From contig NZ_CP096120.1 in assembly GCF_023158935.1 (NCBI RefSeq), forward strand, positions 1,922,001 through 1,986,000: a stretch of DNA of 64,000 nt, given 5' to 3'. This DNA comes from Acinetobacter portensis. Lineage in GTDB: Bacteria > Pseudomonadota > Gammaproteobacteria > Pseudomonadales > Moraxellaceae. The notes under the pieces were generated by a model. That model had not been told where the DNA came from and did no database searches. It saw only the letters and a list, made by a program, of their open reading frames with translations. Numbering within the stretch: position 1 is the stretch's first letter; every line of letters begins with the position of its first letter. The position numbers and the translations under genes were made by a program. Positions 28,592 through 38,929 of this stretch are shown here, piece after piece.

Positions 28592-29782
28592 TTATGCAGT
28601 TACTTTAGCAACTACACCAGCACCAACTGTACGACCACCTTCACGGATCGCAAAACGTAGACCTGGGTCCATTGCGATTGGGTGGATTAATTCTACTGCC
28701 ATTTCTACGTTATCACCAGGCATAACCATTTCTACGCCTTCTTTAAGAGCAATAGCGCCAGTTACGTCAGTTGTACGGAAGTAGAACTGTGGACGGTAAC
28801 CGTTAAGGAATGGAGTATGACGACCACCTTCTTCTTTAGAAAGTACGTATACTTCTGCATCGAATTTAGTATGCGGCTTGATTGCACCTGGTTTAGCAAG
28901 TACTTGACCACGTTGAACGTCTTCACGCTTAGTACCACGTAGAAGAACACCACAGTTCTCGCCCGCACGACCTTCGTCAAGAAGTTTACGGAACATTTCT
29001 ACGCCAGTTACAGTTGTTTTAACTGTATCTTTAATACCAACGATTTCAACTTCTTCACCAACACGTACAATACCAGTCTCAACACGGCCAGTTACTACTG
29101 TACCACGACCTGAGATAGAGAATACATCTTCAATTGGCATAAGGAATGGAAGATCGATAGCACGTTCTGGCTCTGGAATGTAAGAATCTAGAGCTTCAAC
29201 AAGAGCTACTACAGCTGGCTCGCCGTATTGACCTTGGTCACCGTTAAGTGCAGCTAAAGCTGAACCACGGATTACAGGAGTGTCATCGCCTGGGAAATCA
29301 TAAGTAGAAAGAAGTTCACGAACTTCCATTTCTACTAATTCAAGTAACTCTTCGTCATCTACAAGGTCGCATTTGTTTAAGAATACAACGATGTATGGAA
29401 CACCTACTTGGCGAGAAAGAAGGATGTGTTCACGAGTCTGTGGCATTGGACCATCAGTCGCAGCACATACAAGGATCGCGCCATCCATTTGAGCAGCACC
29501 AGTAATCATGTTTTTAACATAATCGGCGTGACCTGGACAGTCTACGTGCGCGTAGTGACGAATTACTGAATCGTATTCTACGTGTGAAGTATTAATTGTA
29601 ATACCACGTGCTTTTTCTTCAGGTGCAGAGTCAATTGCAGCGTAGTCTTTCGCTTCACCACCAAAAGTTTTTGCACATACAGTTGCAATTGCAGCTGTTA
29701 AAGTTGTTTTACCATGGTCGACGTGACCAATTGTGCCCACGTTAACGTGTGGCTTATTACGTTCAAACTTAGCCTTAGCCAT
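28592..29782 (-). CDS. tuf: Elongation factor Tu
   Basis: A 396-residue translational GTPase that delivers aminoacyl-tRNA to the ribosome. G1 GHVDHGKT starts near residue 19, G3 DCPGHADY near 81 and G4 NKCD near 136. The ATG at 29782 ([10 protein letters not shown]) has AAGGAAG 6 bases upstream; a 7-residue longer frame is rejected. It is the last gene of the rpsL-rpsG-fusA-tuf operon, 91 bases after fusA, and ends in a strong terminator. Many gammaproteobacteria have a second tuf elsewhere, which is not in this window. Confidence 0.97.
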   Translation of the reverse strand: MAKAKFERNKPHVNVGTIGHVDHGKTTLTAAIATVCAKTFGGEAKDYAAIDSAPEEKARGITINTSHVEYDSVIRHYAHVDCPGHADYVKNMITGAAQMDGAILVCAATDGPMPQTREHILLSRQVGVPYIVVFLNKCDLVDDEELLELVEMEVRELLSTYDFPGDDTPVIRGSALAALNGDQGQYGEPAVVALVEALDSYIPEPERAIDLPFLMPIEDVFSISGRGTVVTGRVETGIVRVGEEVEIVGIKDTVKTTVTGVEMFRKLLDEGRAGENCGVLLRGTKREDVQRGQVLAKPGAIKPHTKFDAEVYVLSKEEGGRHTPFLNGYRPQFYFRTTDVTGAIALKEGVEMVMPGDNVEMAVELIHPIAMDPGLRFAIREGGRTVGAGVVAKVTA

Positions 29783-29803
29783 GAGATCTTCCTTTTTAAA
29801 CAA

Positions 29804-29825
29804 CTCATGGGGATTAACCCATGAG
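29804..29825 (-). promoter_or_regulatory. Intercistronic hairpin between fusA and tuf
   Basis: CTCATGGG-gattaa-CCCATGAG, a perfect 8-base stem about 22 bases before the tuf start. There is no T run, so it is not a simple terminator; it may stabilise or process the tuf mRNA. Confidence 0.5.
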
Positions 29826-29873
29826 CATTTGGTTTTAACTATGAATTAGTTTGGGCTTATAGTAATCGAAAGA

Positions 29874-32012
29874 TTACTCGTCGTCACCTTTTTTACCGCC
29901 AGCTTGGAATTTAGAAATGATGCCTTCAGCCACGTTACGTGGAGTTTCAGCATATTTAGCAAATTCCATAGAGTAAGTCGCACGACCTTGAGACATAGAA
30001 CGCATATGAGTTGCGTAACCAAACATCTCAGCAAGTGGAACTTCAGCACGAATTGCTTTAGTACCACCAGGAAGATCGTCCATACCTTGAACCATACCAC
30101 GACGACGGTTTAAGTCACCCATGATATCGCCCATGTAGTCTTCTGGAGTTTCTACTTCAACTTTCATGATAGGTTCAAGAAGGATAGGATCCGCTTTCAT
30201 GAAACCATCACGGAAGGCATAAGAACCCGCCATTTTGAACGATAATTCGTCAGAATCGACATCATGGTAAGAACCGTCGAATAAAGTCGCTTTAATGCCA
30301 ACTACTGGGTAGCCTGCTAAAACGCCATTCTTCATACGTTCTTGAATACCTTTGTCAACCGCGCCAAAGAATTCTTTAGGTACAACACCACCAACAACTT
30401 CTTCAACGAATTGGTAATCTTTACCAGCTTCTTCAGCATCCATAGGCTCTAAACGAACATATACATGACCGAATTTACCTTTACCACCAGTTTGACGAAC
30501 GAATTTACCTTCTTGCTCAACAGTCTTTTTGATTGTTTCACGGTAAGATACCATTGGTTTACCAATGTTCGCTTCAACACCGAATTCACGCTTCATACGG
30601 TCAACAATGATGTCAAGGTGAAGCTCACCCATACCAGCAATAATTGTTTGACCTGACTCTTCGTCAGTACGTACGCGGAACGATGGATCTTCTTTCGCCA
30701 AACGACCTAAAGCAACTGACATTTTTTCTTGGTCAGCTTTAGTTTTAGGTTCAACTGCAAGTGCAATTACTGGCTCTGGGAATTCCATACGCTCAAGTGT
30801 AATTACGTGGTTTTCATCACATAAAGTATCACCAGTAGTAGTATCTTTAAGACCTACACACGCAGCGATATCACCAGCACGGATTTCTTCGATATCTTTA
30901 CGGTCGTTAGCATGCATCTGTACGATACGGCCAACACGCTCACGCTTCATTTTAACTGGGTTATAGCACGGGCTACCCGCTTTAAGAACACCAGAATACA
31001 CACGAACGAATGTTAAGTTACCAACGAACTTATCGTTCATGATTTTGAACGCAAGTGCAGAGAAAGGAGCTTCATCAGACGCTTCACGAGAACCTTCAGA
31101 CTCAGCTTTATCATCAAGAATACCCTTGATTGCTTCAACGTCAGTAGGTGCAGGTAAGAATTCAATTACAGCATCCAACATACGTTGAACACCTTTGTTT
31201 TTGAACGCAGAACCACAAAGCATTGGTTGAATTTCATTCAACAATGTACGTGCGCGGATACCAAAAACGATTTCTTCTTTAGTTAACTCGCCTTCTTCTA
31301 GGTACTTGTCCATGAGCTCTTCTGATGCTTCTGCAGCAGCTTCGATCATGTTAGTACGCCATTCGTTAGCAGTATCAACTAAATCAGCAGGAATGTCGCC
31401 ATATTCGAATTGCATACCTTGAGATGCTTCATCCCAAATGATTGCTTTCATTTCGATTAGGTCAACAACACCTTGGAAGTTTTCTTCTGCACCAATTGGA
31501 ACAACGATTGGCACTGGATTACCGCCAAGACGTGTTTTAACTTGTTCAACAGCACGGAAGAAGTTAGCGCCAGTACGGTCCATTTTGTTAACGAACGCAA
31601 TACGTGGAACTTTATATTTATTAGCTTGACGCCATACAGTTTCAGACTGAGGTTGTACACCACCTACAGCACAGTAAACCATGCACGCACCGTCAAGAAC
31701 ACGCATAGAACGCTCAACTTCAATCGTGAAGTCAACGTGTCCCGGTGTGTCAATTACGTTAATACGGTGTTGTTCGAACTGGTTGCCCATACCTTTCCAG
31801 AAGCATGTTACAGCTGCTGAAGTAATAGTAATACCACGTTCTTGCTCTTGTTCCATCCAGTCAGTTGTAGCTGAACCTTCGTGAGTTTCACCTAACTTAT
31901 GGCTCTCACCTGTGTAGAACAAAATACGTTCAGACGTAGTTGTTTTACCAGCATCAATGTGCGCTGAGATACCAATGTTACGGTAACGAGAAATTGGGGT
32001 TTGACGAGCCAT
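29874..32012 (-). CDS. fusA: Elongation factor G
   Basis: A 712-residue translocation GTPase. G1 [10 protein letters not shown]3 DTPGHVDF and G4 NKMDR are all present in the N-terminal domain, and the C-terminal domains IV-V end in [11 protein letters not shown]. The ATG at 32012 ([12 protein letters not shown]) is used rather than the frame start 12 bases upstream, as in the family. It lies between rpsG and tuf in the str operon. No obvious truncation or unusual residue was noticed; resistance-linked positions were not checked residue by residue. Confidence 0.97.
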   Translation of the reverse strand: MARQTPISRYRNIGISAHIDAGKTTTSERILFYTGESHKLGETHEGSATTDWMEQEQERGITITSAAVTCFWKGMGNQFEQHRINVIDTPGHVDFTIEVERSMRVLDGACMVYCAVGGVQPQSETVWRQANKYKVPRIAFVNKMDRTGANFFRAVEQVKTRLGGNPVPIVVPIGAEENFQGVVDLIEMKAIIWDEASQGMQFEYGDIPADLVDTANEWRTNMIEAAAEASEELMDKYLEEGELTKEEIVFGIRARTLLNEIQPMLCGSAFKNKGVQRMLDAVIEFLPAPTDVEAIKGILDDKAESEGSREASDEAPFSALAFKIMNDKFVGNLTFVRVYSGVLKAGSPCYNPVKMKRERVGRIVQMHANDRKDIEEIRAGDIAACVGLKDTTTGDTLCDENHVITLERMEFPEPVIALAVEPKTKADQEKMSVALGRLAKEDPSFRVRTDEESGQTIIAGMGELHLDIIVDRMKREFGVEANIGKPMVSYRETIKKTVEQEGKFVRQTGGKGKFGHVYVRLEPMDAEEAGKDYQFVEEVVGGVVPKEFFGAVDKGIQERMKNGVLAGYPVVGIKATLFDGSYHDVDSDELSFKMAGSYAFRDGFMKADPILLEPIMKVEVETPEDYMGDIMGDLNRRRGMVQGMDDLPGGTKAIRAEVPLAEMFGYATHMRSMSQGRATYSMEFAKYAETPRNVAEGIISKFQAGGKKGDDE

Positions 32013-32142
32013 GATTTCTTGCATTCCTAAATTTTGTTGTTTAAAACAGGACGCTTTAAGTTGCTAGCAACTTAAAGCGTTTTAATGACAAATTGGTGAC
32101 AACCAACCTGTCAACTTCCTGATTAGGGCCTGTTTTATTTGC

Positions 32143-32613
32143 TTAGAAACGGTAGTGAGAGAATGCTTTGTTGGCTTCAGCCATACGATGCACGTCTTCA
32201 CGTTTTTTAACCGCTGCGCCTTTACCTTCAGATGCATCAAGCAACTCACCAGCAAGACGTAAAGCCATAGTTTTTTCAGAACGCTTAGCAGCAGCATCTA
32301 CTAACCAACGCATAGCCAAGGCAGTACGACGGGATGGGCGTACTTCCATAGGAACTTGGTATGTAGCACCACCAACACGGCGTGCTTTTACTTCGACCAT
32401 AGGACGAACTTTTTCAAGAGTAGTCTCGAAAAATTCTACTGGGTCTACTTTTGATTTTTCTTGAACGCGGTCTAAAGCACCGTAAACGATACTTTCAGCA
32501 ATAGATTTTTTACCATCTTGCATTACGTGGTTCATGAATTTAGCGATTGTTTGGCTACTGAACTTAGGATCCGGAAGGATTTCTCGAGCAGCGACTACGC
32601 GACGTCTTGGCAT
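32143..32613 (-). CDS. rpsG: 30S ribosomal protein S7
   Basis: A 156-residue primary rRNA-binding protein of the 30S head, starting [18 protein letters not shown]. In E. coli S7 also represses the str operon by binding the rpsL-rpsG intercistronic RNA. Here that gap is 179 bases and holds a perfect 9-base hairpin shortly before the start codon. Length and sequence are typical. It is followed by fusA after 130 bases. Confidence 0.97.
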   Translation of the reverse strand: MPRRRVVAAREILPDPKFSSQTIAKFMNHVMQDGKKSIAESIVYGALDRVQEKSKVDPVEFFETTLEKVRPMVEVKARRVGGATYQVPMEVRPSRRTALAMRWLVDAAAKRSEKTMALRLAGELLDASEGKGAAVKKREDVHRMAEANKAFSHYRF

Positions 32614-32631
32614 TTTAAACTACCTATAAAT

Positions 32632-32672
32632 ATGACACTTCAGGTTTATCCAGCATGAGTACAAAGTGTCAT
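32632..32672 (-). promoter_or_regulatory. Candidate S7 autoregulatory hairpin upstream of rpsG
   Basis: ATGACACTT (32632-32640) and AAGTGTCAT (32664-32672) form a perfect 9-base stem with a 23-base loop, ending about 18 bases before the rpsG ATG. Position matches the E. coli S7 operator; the sequence relation was not tested. Confidence 0.5.
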
Positions 32673-32792
32673 GTACAATTCGCTGGCCTTACTACACGTC
32701 GCTTGAATTTCACAAAATTAAATGCAGAAATCAGACAAGCGAGACGATAAAGGATTGCGGTATTACGTTCTTAAAATCTAATTCTTTACGAA

Positions 32793-33167
32793 TTATTTCT
32801 TAGGACGTTTAGTACCGTATTTAGAACGAGACTGGTTACGATCTTTAACACCAGCGCAGTCTAATGAACCACGAACGGTATGGTAACGCACACCTGGTAA
32901 ATCTTTAACACGACCACCACGGATAAGAACAACACTGTGCTCTTGTAGGTTATGGCCTTCACCACCGATGTAGCTAGAAACTTCAAAACCTGAAGTTAAG
33001 CGAACACGGCAAACTTTACGCATTGCTGAGTTAGGTTTTTTAGGTGTAGTTGTGTAAACACGTGTACAAACACCACGACGTTGTGGACAAGCCTTCAACG
33101 CAGGAACTTTTGATTTTTCAATCAAAGTTGTACGACCCTTACGGATCAACTGATTTGTTGTTGCCAT
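32793..33167 (-). CDS. rpsL: 30S ribosomal protein S12
   Basis: A 124-residue decoding-centre protein starting [15 protein letters not shown]43 (in [10 protein letters not shown]) and K88 (in GGRVKDLPG), the positions usually altered in streptomycin-resistant mutants, are wild type, so streptomycin resistance in this genome would depend on strA-strB rather than on rpsL. It is the first gene of the str operon, downstream of a good sigma-70-like promoter, with GGGAG before the ATG. Confidence 0.97.
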   Translation of the reverse strand: MATTNQLIRKGRTTLIEKSKVPALKACPQRRGVCTRVYTTTPKKPNSAMRKVCRVRLTSGFEVSSYIGGEGHNLQEHSVVLIRGGRVKDLPGVRYHTVRGSLDCAGVKDRNQSRSKYGTKRPKK

Positions 33168-33225
33168 TTGGCAATTCTCCCGTTAATTAAAAGCCCCAAA
33201 AAATACTACTTTTTGAGGGCATGCA

Positions 33226-33254
33226 ATTGTATGTCATGTTAATGAAATGGTCAA
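33226..33254 (-). promoter_or_regulatory. Promoter of the rpsL-rpsG-fusA-tuf operon
   Basis: On the minus strand TTGACC (33249-33254), a 17-base spacer and TACAAT (33226-33231), about 60 bases before the rpsL start codon. Confidence 0.7.
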
Positions 33255-33376
33255 TATTCGGCTACATACCAAATATCGACTATTTCTACATTTAAGCAAC
33301 TTTTGACTTGTTATTTAAACAGATACAATTCGGCCTAATTCTTTGAATTTTTTGTAACCTGATTTTCTCTTACTGT

Positions 33377-34705
33377 TTATCGCTTTTCTTTAGCGGCTTT
33401 TGCTGTTGGTTGACTCACAACAGGACGCTTTCTTTGTTGTGCCGTTTTAACTGGTGCTCTTTTTTTCACATCTACTGCAGAACCTTCAGAACCTATCGCC
33501 TTATTTTGTGGAGTTTTTCGAGTAGCTACCTTCTTTATAGGTGTCTGCGTTACAGACTCACCTGCCAATTCATCTTTATTCTTTAATCCAACTTCTTCAA
33601 TATCTTTAACGCTAGCATCAACATTGGCTTTAATTTGCTCTATTAATTTAGGTTTAATTTGAGTAACCAAAGCCAAAGACTTTTCATATGCTTCCAGTGG
33701 AGATAAAGCTGAATCCTTTTGCTCTAACAAATATGCACGCGCTTGAGCAAACACGATTTGCGCTTTTTCATTAACCTCTTCAACAAGCTTCCAACTATAC
33801 ATTGCACCAACAGATGCACTTGCAATAGGTGCAAGTTTTGTCAACATTGAAAATTTCGGAATGCTATTCAACCATTGCCACTTAGCATCACCCTCTTCAT
33901 TGGTAAGCCATCGCTTTAAGGCTTCAATATCGTTACTTGAGCCCACAAGTTTTTGTAGTTGATGTACATCATGTGTTTCTAATGTATTTGAAATGGCTTT
34001 TATCGCCATCAAAATAGCTTGTTTTTCTGCAATTAAGCCTAAATCAATTTGTTTGAAGATATATTGAACAATTTCTTGCTCAGTTTCTTTATTTAGCTCG
34101 AAGCCATAAGAACGTCCAACTTGATAAATCGTTCTTAAAGACATAACTATAGATACTGGAATATCAACAGCAGAACCAATTACCCCCGTTGCACCTGTTA
34201 CAGCACCTTGTACCGAAGCAATCCATTTATTTTGTTCTGCCAAAGCACGACTTATTCTTTCTGAACGGCTGACATCTCGTGTTAGTTCTTCTAAATGTTG
34301 TACGCCTGCTTCGTCTAACACAGCATCTACAGAACTTATATTATTGGTAAATGTATTGAGTTGATCGAAGAGATAATCTGAAACTTTATCTGAGAACTGT
34401 GGAGCAACAAAATTCGCAACACGATCTATCGTTCCGTAATGTTTTCCAAACAATTGTCTTGAAACCTGAGGCACGTGAGTACGTAATAATTGTTGTGGAT
34501 TTTCATATATATTTGCTTCAAACATACTTTTGGTTCGAGCTGAACCTTCTATAACGTTTGATTTATCTAAAGCTAAGTTTTGTTTAGAAATATCATTGGA
34601 GGTTGCCTGCTGAATTACCTCTATACCAACTTCACTGAGCTTTTTAGCCACTCCAAAAGCATTTGTGAGGAATCCTCTTGATCGTTTATTATCAGAATCT
34701 TTCAT
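33377..34705 (-). CDS. EcsC-family protein
   Basis: A 442-residue protein with an EcsC-type domain over roughly residues 75-330. Characteristic is the glycine/alanine-rich SVQGAVTGATGVIGSAVDIPVSIVMSLRTIYQVGRSYG stretch near 165-200, followed by VGAMYSWKLVEEVNEKA. The C-terminal ~80 residues are a lysine/arginine/proline-rich tail with repeated basic patches (RKTPQNK, KKRAPVK, RKRPV), probably disordered and possibly nucleic-acid or membrane binding. The family's function is poorly known. It stands alone, divergent from fabB. Confidence 0.8.
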   Translation of the reverse strand: MKDSDNKRSRGFLTNAFGVAKKLSEVGIEVIQQATSNDISKQNLALDKSNVIEGSARTKSMFEANIYENPQQLLRTHVPQVSRQLFGKHYGTIDRVANFVAPQFSDKVSDYLFDQLNTFTNNISSVDAVLDEAGVQHLEELTRDVSRSERISRALAEQNKWIASVQGAVTGATGVIGSAVDIPVSIVMSLRTIYQVGRSYGFELNKETEQEIVQYIFKQIDLGLIAEKQAILMAIKAISNTLETHDVHQLQKLVGSSNDIEALKRWLTNEEGDAKWQWLNSIPKFSMLTKLAPIASASVGAMYSWKLVEEVNEKAQIVFAQARAYLLEQKDSALSPLEAYEKSLALVTQIKPKLIEQIKANVDASVKDIEEVGLKNKDELAGESVTQTPIKKVATRKTPQNKAIGSEGSAVDVKKRAPVKTAQQRKRPVVSQPTAKAAKEKR

Positions 34706-34962
34706 ACTTCCTCACACTCCCAATTATTCGGTTTATTAAGTAAATACTAGGCTTAGTCTAAGTTTATCTCAATATTATTGTGCATCTTTTACTTAAATAT
34801 ACACATATAAGCTTAATCATCAAACAACCCAATAATAGGCATAATATTTGCCATAAGAATTCAAAATTCTTTCTGCTATTATGATCCCATTGAAAATATA
34901 TTGAGAAGAGCTTCTACAAAGAACTCATACCTCAACATTGTCACCATATAAAGGATCTGTAG

Positions 34963-36192
34963 ATGAAACGTGTTGTAATCACTGGTATGGGTATTAACTC
35001 ATGCATTGGTAATACATTAGAAGAAGTGAACCACTCTTTACAAAATGGGATTTCAGGAACACGTCTTAATCCAGTCTACCAAGAATTAAACTTCAAAAGC
35101 CATGTAAGTGCTGCTGCAGCTCAAGATTTTGATGGTATTGATCGTCGTTTAAAACGCTTCATGGGCGTATGTGCAATGTATGCATATAACTCTGCTCTTG
35201 CTGCGGTTGAACAAGCAGGTTTAACTGCTGAACAACTTGGTGGTAATCCTCGTTATGGTATTGCTGGTGGTTCAGGTGGTGGTTCTACTGCTTCTGTAAT
35301 TGAAATGAATGAGCTTTTAGAAACTAAAGGCGCACGCAAAGTTGGTCCTTTCTTTGTTCCACGTAACATGACCAACACAATTACAGCAAACGTTGGCGTA
35401 GCATTTAAATTACAAGGTGTTGCTCACACAATTACAAGTGCTTGCGCAACTTCTGCCGATGCAATTGGTTATGCATACAACCTAATTCAATTAGGCAAAC
35501 AAGATTTAATGCTTGCTGGTGGTGGTGAAGAAGATCATTGGTCACAAAGTTTATTGTTTGATGCAATGGGCGCACTTTGTTCTAAATATAACGATTCACC
35601 TGAAACTGCATCTCGTCCATATTCTGCTGACCGTGACGGTTTCGTTATTGCTGGCGGTGGCGGTTTTGTTGTTCTTGAATCTTTAGAACATGCTCAAGCA
35701 CGTGGCGCAAAAATTCTTGCTGAAGTTGTTGGTTATGCTGCTAACTCTGATGGTGCAGATATGGTTGCACCAAGCGGTGAAGGTGCAACACGTTGTATCC
35801 TTATGGCTTTAGAAGAAGCAAAACAACACGGCGTAGACAAAATTGACTATGTAAACACACATGGTACTTCTACCCCTGCTGGCGATATTACAGAATTAAA
35901 TGCAATGGGGCGTGCTTTTGGTGAAGGTAATGTTCCTCCGCTAAGCTCTACTAAATCTATGACGGGTCACAGCTTAGGTGCTGCGGGCGTTCAAGAAGCA
36001 ATCTATTCTATTCTTATGATGCAAAATGACTTTATTGCACCAAACATCAACGTGACTGAACTTGATGAAGGTACAAAAGGTTATGACATCGTACTTGAAA
36101 AACGCGAAGCAAAATTGAATACTGTAATGAGTAATAGTTTTGGCTTTGGCGGCGTAAATGCTTGCCTTATTTTCAAGAAGTGGGATGAATAA
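34963..36192 (+). CDS. fabB: Beta-ketoacyl-ACP synthase I
   Basis: A 409-residue condensing enzyme of fatty-acid elongation, closer to KAS I (FabB) than FabF in its MKRVVITGMGINSCIGNTLE start and SACATSADAIGYAYNLI active-site region. The catalytic triad is C161, H300 (NTHGTSTPAGD) and H336 (GHSLGAAG). FabB is needed for unsaturated fatty acids, usually with FabA, which is not nearby here. AAGGA lies before the ATG. hemJ follows after 19 bases on the same strand. Confidence 0.9.
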   Translation: MKRVVITGMGINSCIGNTLEEVNHSLQNGISGTRLNPVYQELNFKSHVSAAAAQDFDGIDRRLKRFMGVCAMYAYNSALAAVEQAGLTAEQLGGNPRYGIAGGSGGGSTASVIEMNELLETKGARKVGPFFVPRNMTNTITANVGVAFKLQGVAHTITSACATSADAIGYAYNLIQLGKQDLMLAGGGEEDHWSQSLLFDAMGALCSKYNDSPETASRPYSADRDGFVIAGGGGFVVLESLEHAQARGAKILAEVVGYAANSDGADMVAPSGEGATRCILMALEEAKQHGVDKIDYVNTHGTSTPAGDITELNAMGRAFGEGNVPPLSSTKSMTGHSLGAAGVQEAIYSILMMQNDFIAPNINVTELDEGTKGYDIVLEKREAKLNTVMSNSFGFGGVNACLIFKKWDE

Positions 36193-36211
36193 TCCCTAAA
36201 AAGGATATTCA

Positions 36212-36664
36212 ATGGATGCTCCTTCAGATGCTTTCTTATGGGTTAAAGCATTACATATAATTGCCGTGGTATGTTGGTTCGCAGCTTTGTTCTATCTACC
36301 ACGCTTATTTGTTTACCATGCAATGAGTGAGGATGTCGTAAGTCATCAACGCTTTGAAGTCATGGAACGTAAGTTATACCGTGGTATTATGTGGCCTGCC
36401 ATGATTGCAACACTCATCACAGCTCACTTTTTAGTGGATTGGGGTGATGCAAGAATGCATTATCACGAAGCATTGTGGTTTTACCTTAAAGTTGCTTTGG
36501 TTGGTTTATTGGTGATTTACCATTTAATTTGTGGTTATTACCGTAAAAAACTCATCAACAACGCACACTACAAATCACATAAGTTTTGGCGTTACTTCAA
36601 TGAAATGCCAACTCTGATTTTGTTTGCAGTTGTTATTCTTGTTGTGGTTAAACCCATCTTCTAA
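36212..36664 (+). CDS. hemJ: Protoporphyrinogen IX oxidase HemJ
   Basis: A 150-residue membrane protein with about four helices that oxidises protoporphyrinogen IX to protoporphyrin IX, the penultimate step of heme synthesis. HemJ replaces HemG/HemY in Acinetobacter and many other bacteria. The first helix carries the conserved histidine in VKALHIIAVVCWFAALFYLPRL, followed by the family's basic loop and the C-terminal NEMPTLILFAVVILVVVKP. It is probably co-transcribed with fabB and ends in a terminator. Confidence 0.9.
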   Translation: MDAPSDAFLWVKALHIIAVVCWFAALFYLPRLFVYHAMSEDVVSHQRFEVMERKLYRGIMWPAMIATLITAHFLVDWGDARMHYHEALWFYLKVALVGLLVIYHLICGYYRKKLINNAHYKSHKFWRYFNEMPTLILFAVVILVVVKPIF

Positions 36665-36686
36665 AGTTTGCAAAAATTAAATATCA

Positions 36687-36717
36687 TAAAAAAGCCTCCT
36701 AAATTGGAGGCTTTTTT
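36687..36717 (+). terminator. Intrinsic terminator of fabB-hemJ
   Basis: AAAAAAGCCTCC-taaatt-GGAGGCTTTTTT. The next ~200 bases to 36920 hold no gene or clear structure. Confidence 0.85.
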
Positions 36718-36919
36718 ACTTTTGCTTTAAATAAAGATTACGAATTTTGTTATGTAATGGCCTAGAGTAATATTTTAAAGTTAGACAGTTGATCGAAAAA
36801 GATACCTTTTCAATATCCCATCTTTAAACTTATTTAAGATATTGCCCATTATTATTACTTAACACAGCCTTCCATCTCCAAATTAAATCAGCCTTCTTAT
36901 ACACAACAATAGTAAATAC

Positions 36920-36955
36920 AAAAAAGCCATGAGCACCTAAATACCCATGGCTTTA
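36920..36955 (-). terminator. Intrinsic terminator of the D-amino-acid cluster
   Basis: AAAGCCATG and CATGGCTTT arms around an AT-rich loop, with a T run on the minus strand, 21 bases after the cycA stop. Confidence 0.75.
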
Positions 36956-36975
36956 AATTTAGCAATTTTGAATAA

Positions 36976-38397
36976 TTACTGATCTAGTTTTTTAACACGT
37001 GGCATATAAAGAACTCTATATGTTACTGCTAAAATAACTAACCATAATGGACTAATAATTAAAGCTTTTAATGTATCTGGCTCTAAACTTAAAATAACCA
37101 AAGCAAATAACAAGAATGCCAATACAACATAAGACATTGCCACGCCGCCTGGCATTTTGAATTTTGATTTTTCATGTAGCTCAGGTTTTAACTTACGATA
37201 GCGGATGTAACACACCATAATTAAGCCCCAAATACTAATAAATAGAATTACACACAATGAACTTGCGAGTGTGAATGCTTCCATTGTATTTGGTACAAAA
37301 TATTGAAACGCTGCGCCAATCATAATAAATGAGCAAGAGAAATATAAACCTTTCGCAGGTACTGCACGTCTAGAAAGCTCTGCAAGTTTTTGAGGTGCCT
37401 GACCACCACGCGCCAAACCAAACAACATACGGCTTGTAGAGAATACACCACTATTCATAGATGACATTACAGATGAAAGTACAACCAAATTCATAATAAT
37501 GGCAGCTGTAGCAATACCTGCATGCAAGAACAAGCTCACAAATGGACTTTGATCTGCAGGAATTTCAACCCAAGGTGTAACTGCCATAATCATAAGCAAA
37601 GACAGTACATAGAAAAGAATAATACGTGTTGGAATTGCATTTACCGCTTTTGGTAAGTTCTTTTCAGGATCTTTAGTTTCCGCTGCCATTGTTCCAAGTA
37701 GTTCCACACCTACAAAGGCAAACATTGCAATTTGGAAACCGGCTAAGAAACCCATTGCACCTTTAGGGAACATTCCGCCATGCGACCAAATATTACTAAA
37801 GCTTGCAACTGAACCTGTTGGTGCTTGGAAACCTGTGAATACCATGTATCCACCGACAAAAATTAAAGCAATAATGGCTAAAATTTTAATTAAGGCAAAC
37901 CAAAATTCAATTTCACCAAACAATTTAACCGTTACAAGGTTAATTGCTAAAATAAAAACAACGCAGGCTGCACTAATTAAAGCTTGCCCCATTGGGGTAA
38001 ATGCCATATCAGGCGGTAACCAAAAACCTAAATAGTTAATAATTGCGGCTAAATCTGCAATACCAACAAGTACCCACCCTAACCAATACGACCAACCAAT
38101 ATAATAACCAGCACCTGGGCCAATTAAATCGGTTGCCATATCAATGAAAGATTTATAGTGTAAATTTGAAAGTAAAATTTCACCTAAAGCACGCATTAAA
38201 AAGAAGAACATGAAACCAATAATCATGTAAATAAACAGAATAGATGGACCTGCAAGAGAAATTGTTTTCCCCGAACCCATAAATAATCCTGTTCCAATCG
38301 CACCACCAATCGCAATTAACTGTAAATGTCGATTCGATAATTTGCGTTGCAATTCATTTGGTGATGATTTTGTATCATCAAGACCTGTTGTTTTCAT
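36976..38397 (-). CDS. cycA: D-serine/D-alanine/glycine permease (CycA-like)
   Basis: A 473-residue APC-superfamily amino acid permease with about 12 membrane segments. The N-terminus has the family motif HLQLIAIGGAIGTGLFMGSGKTISLAGPSI and the APC sequence VGVELLGTMAAETKDPEKNLPKAVN. It matches the CycA type, which takes up D-alanine, D-serine and glycine by proton symport. Position after ridA, alr and dadA supports D-alanine uptake. It may be transcribed from its own promoter: 160 bases separate it from ridA. Confidence 0.85.
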   Translation of the reverse strand: MKTTGLDDTKSSPNELQRKLSNRHLQLIAIGGAIGTGLFMGSGKTISLAGPSILFIYMIIGFMFFFLMRALGEILLSNLHYKSFIDMATDLIGPGAGYYIGWSYWLGWVLVGIADLAAIINYLGFWLPPDMAFTPMGQALISAACVVFILAINLVTVKLFGEIEFWFALIKILAIIALIFVGGYMVFTGFQAPTGSVASFSNIWSHGGMFPKGAMGFLAGFQIAMFAFVGVELLGTMAAETKDPEKNLPKAVNAIPTRIILFYVLSLLMIMAVTPWVEIPADQSPFVSLFLHAGIATAAIIMNLVVLSSVMSSMNSGVFSTSRMLFGLARGGQAPQKLAELSRRAVPAKGLYFSCSFIMIGAAFQYFVPNTMEAFTLASSLCVILFISIWGLIMVCYIRYRKLKPELHEKSKFKMPGGVAMSYVVLAFLLFALVILSLEPDTLKALIISPLWLVILAVTYRVLYMPRVKKLDQ

Positions 38398-38557
38398 AAT
38401 AAAACATCCATTTAACCGTCTTTTACAAAGCTAGATAACATACTTTGATTTAAGTCCTAAAACCAAACATTTATGTTATTTTTCACGTTTATTCATGAAT
38501 CATTTTATGAATAAACGTGCGCATGATTCCTTATAAATAATTTTTCAAATTACTTAA

Positions 38558-38917
38558 TTATGCTTGTGCTGCTGTCACTGCAATTTCAATTAACCAATTT
38601 GGATTAACCAAATCTGCCTGAATAGTTGCACGTGAAGGTGTTTCATGACCTTTTAACCAATCAATCCAAATTGAATTTACAGTTTGAAAATCACTTAAAT
38701 TTTTCACAAATAATTGCGCAGACAAAATGCGTGTTTTATCTGTATTCGCAAGTGCCAATAATTCATCAATTGTATTTAAAATTTCAGTCGTTTGACCCGC
38801 AACATCGTTATCTGTGTTTTTAGGTACTTGTCCAGACAAGTACACAACTTTGTTAAATACAACAACTGAACTCATTACTTCGTTTGTGTTAAATCTTTGA
38901 ATATCTGATTGAGACAT
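38558..38917 (-). CDS. RidA/YjgF-family enamine/imine deaminase
   Basis: A 119-residue RidA-family protein. Such proteins hydrolyse reactive enamine/imine intermediates released by PLP enzymes and amino acid oxidases. The conserved arginine in ETPSRATIQADLVNPNWLIEIAV is present, and the usual YLSGQVP is near residue 26. Its place 12 bases after alr and downstream of dadA fits a role in clearing iminopyruvate from D-alanine oxidation. AAGGAAA precedes the ATG. Confidence 0.88.
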   Translation of the reverse strand: MSQSDIQRFNTNEVMSSVVVFNKVVYLSGQVPKNTDNDVAGQTTEILNTIDELLALANTDKTRILSAQLFVKNLSDFQTVNSIWIDWLKGHETPSRATIQADLVNPNWLIEIAVTAAQA

Positions 38918-38929
38918 TTTTATTTCCTT

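Noticed and set aside
29846..32297. Open frames antisense or in other phases of fusA, tuf and rpsG
   Set aside because: They overlap highly conserved translation genes and have biased composition from the codon pattern of the real frame.
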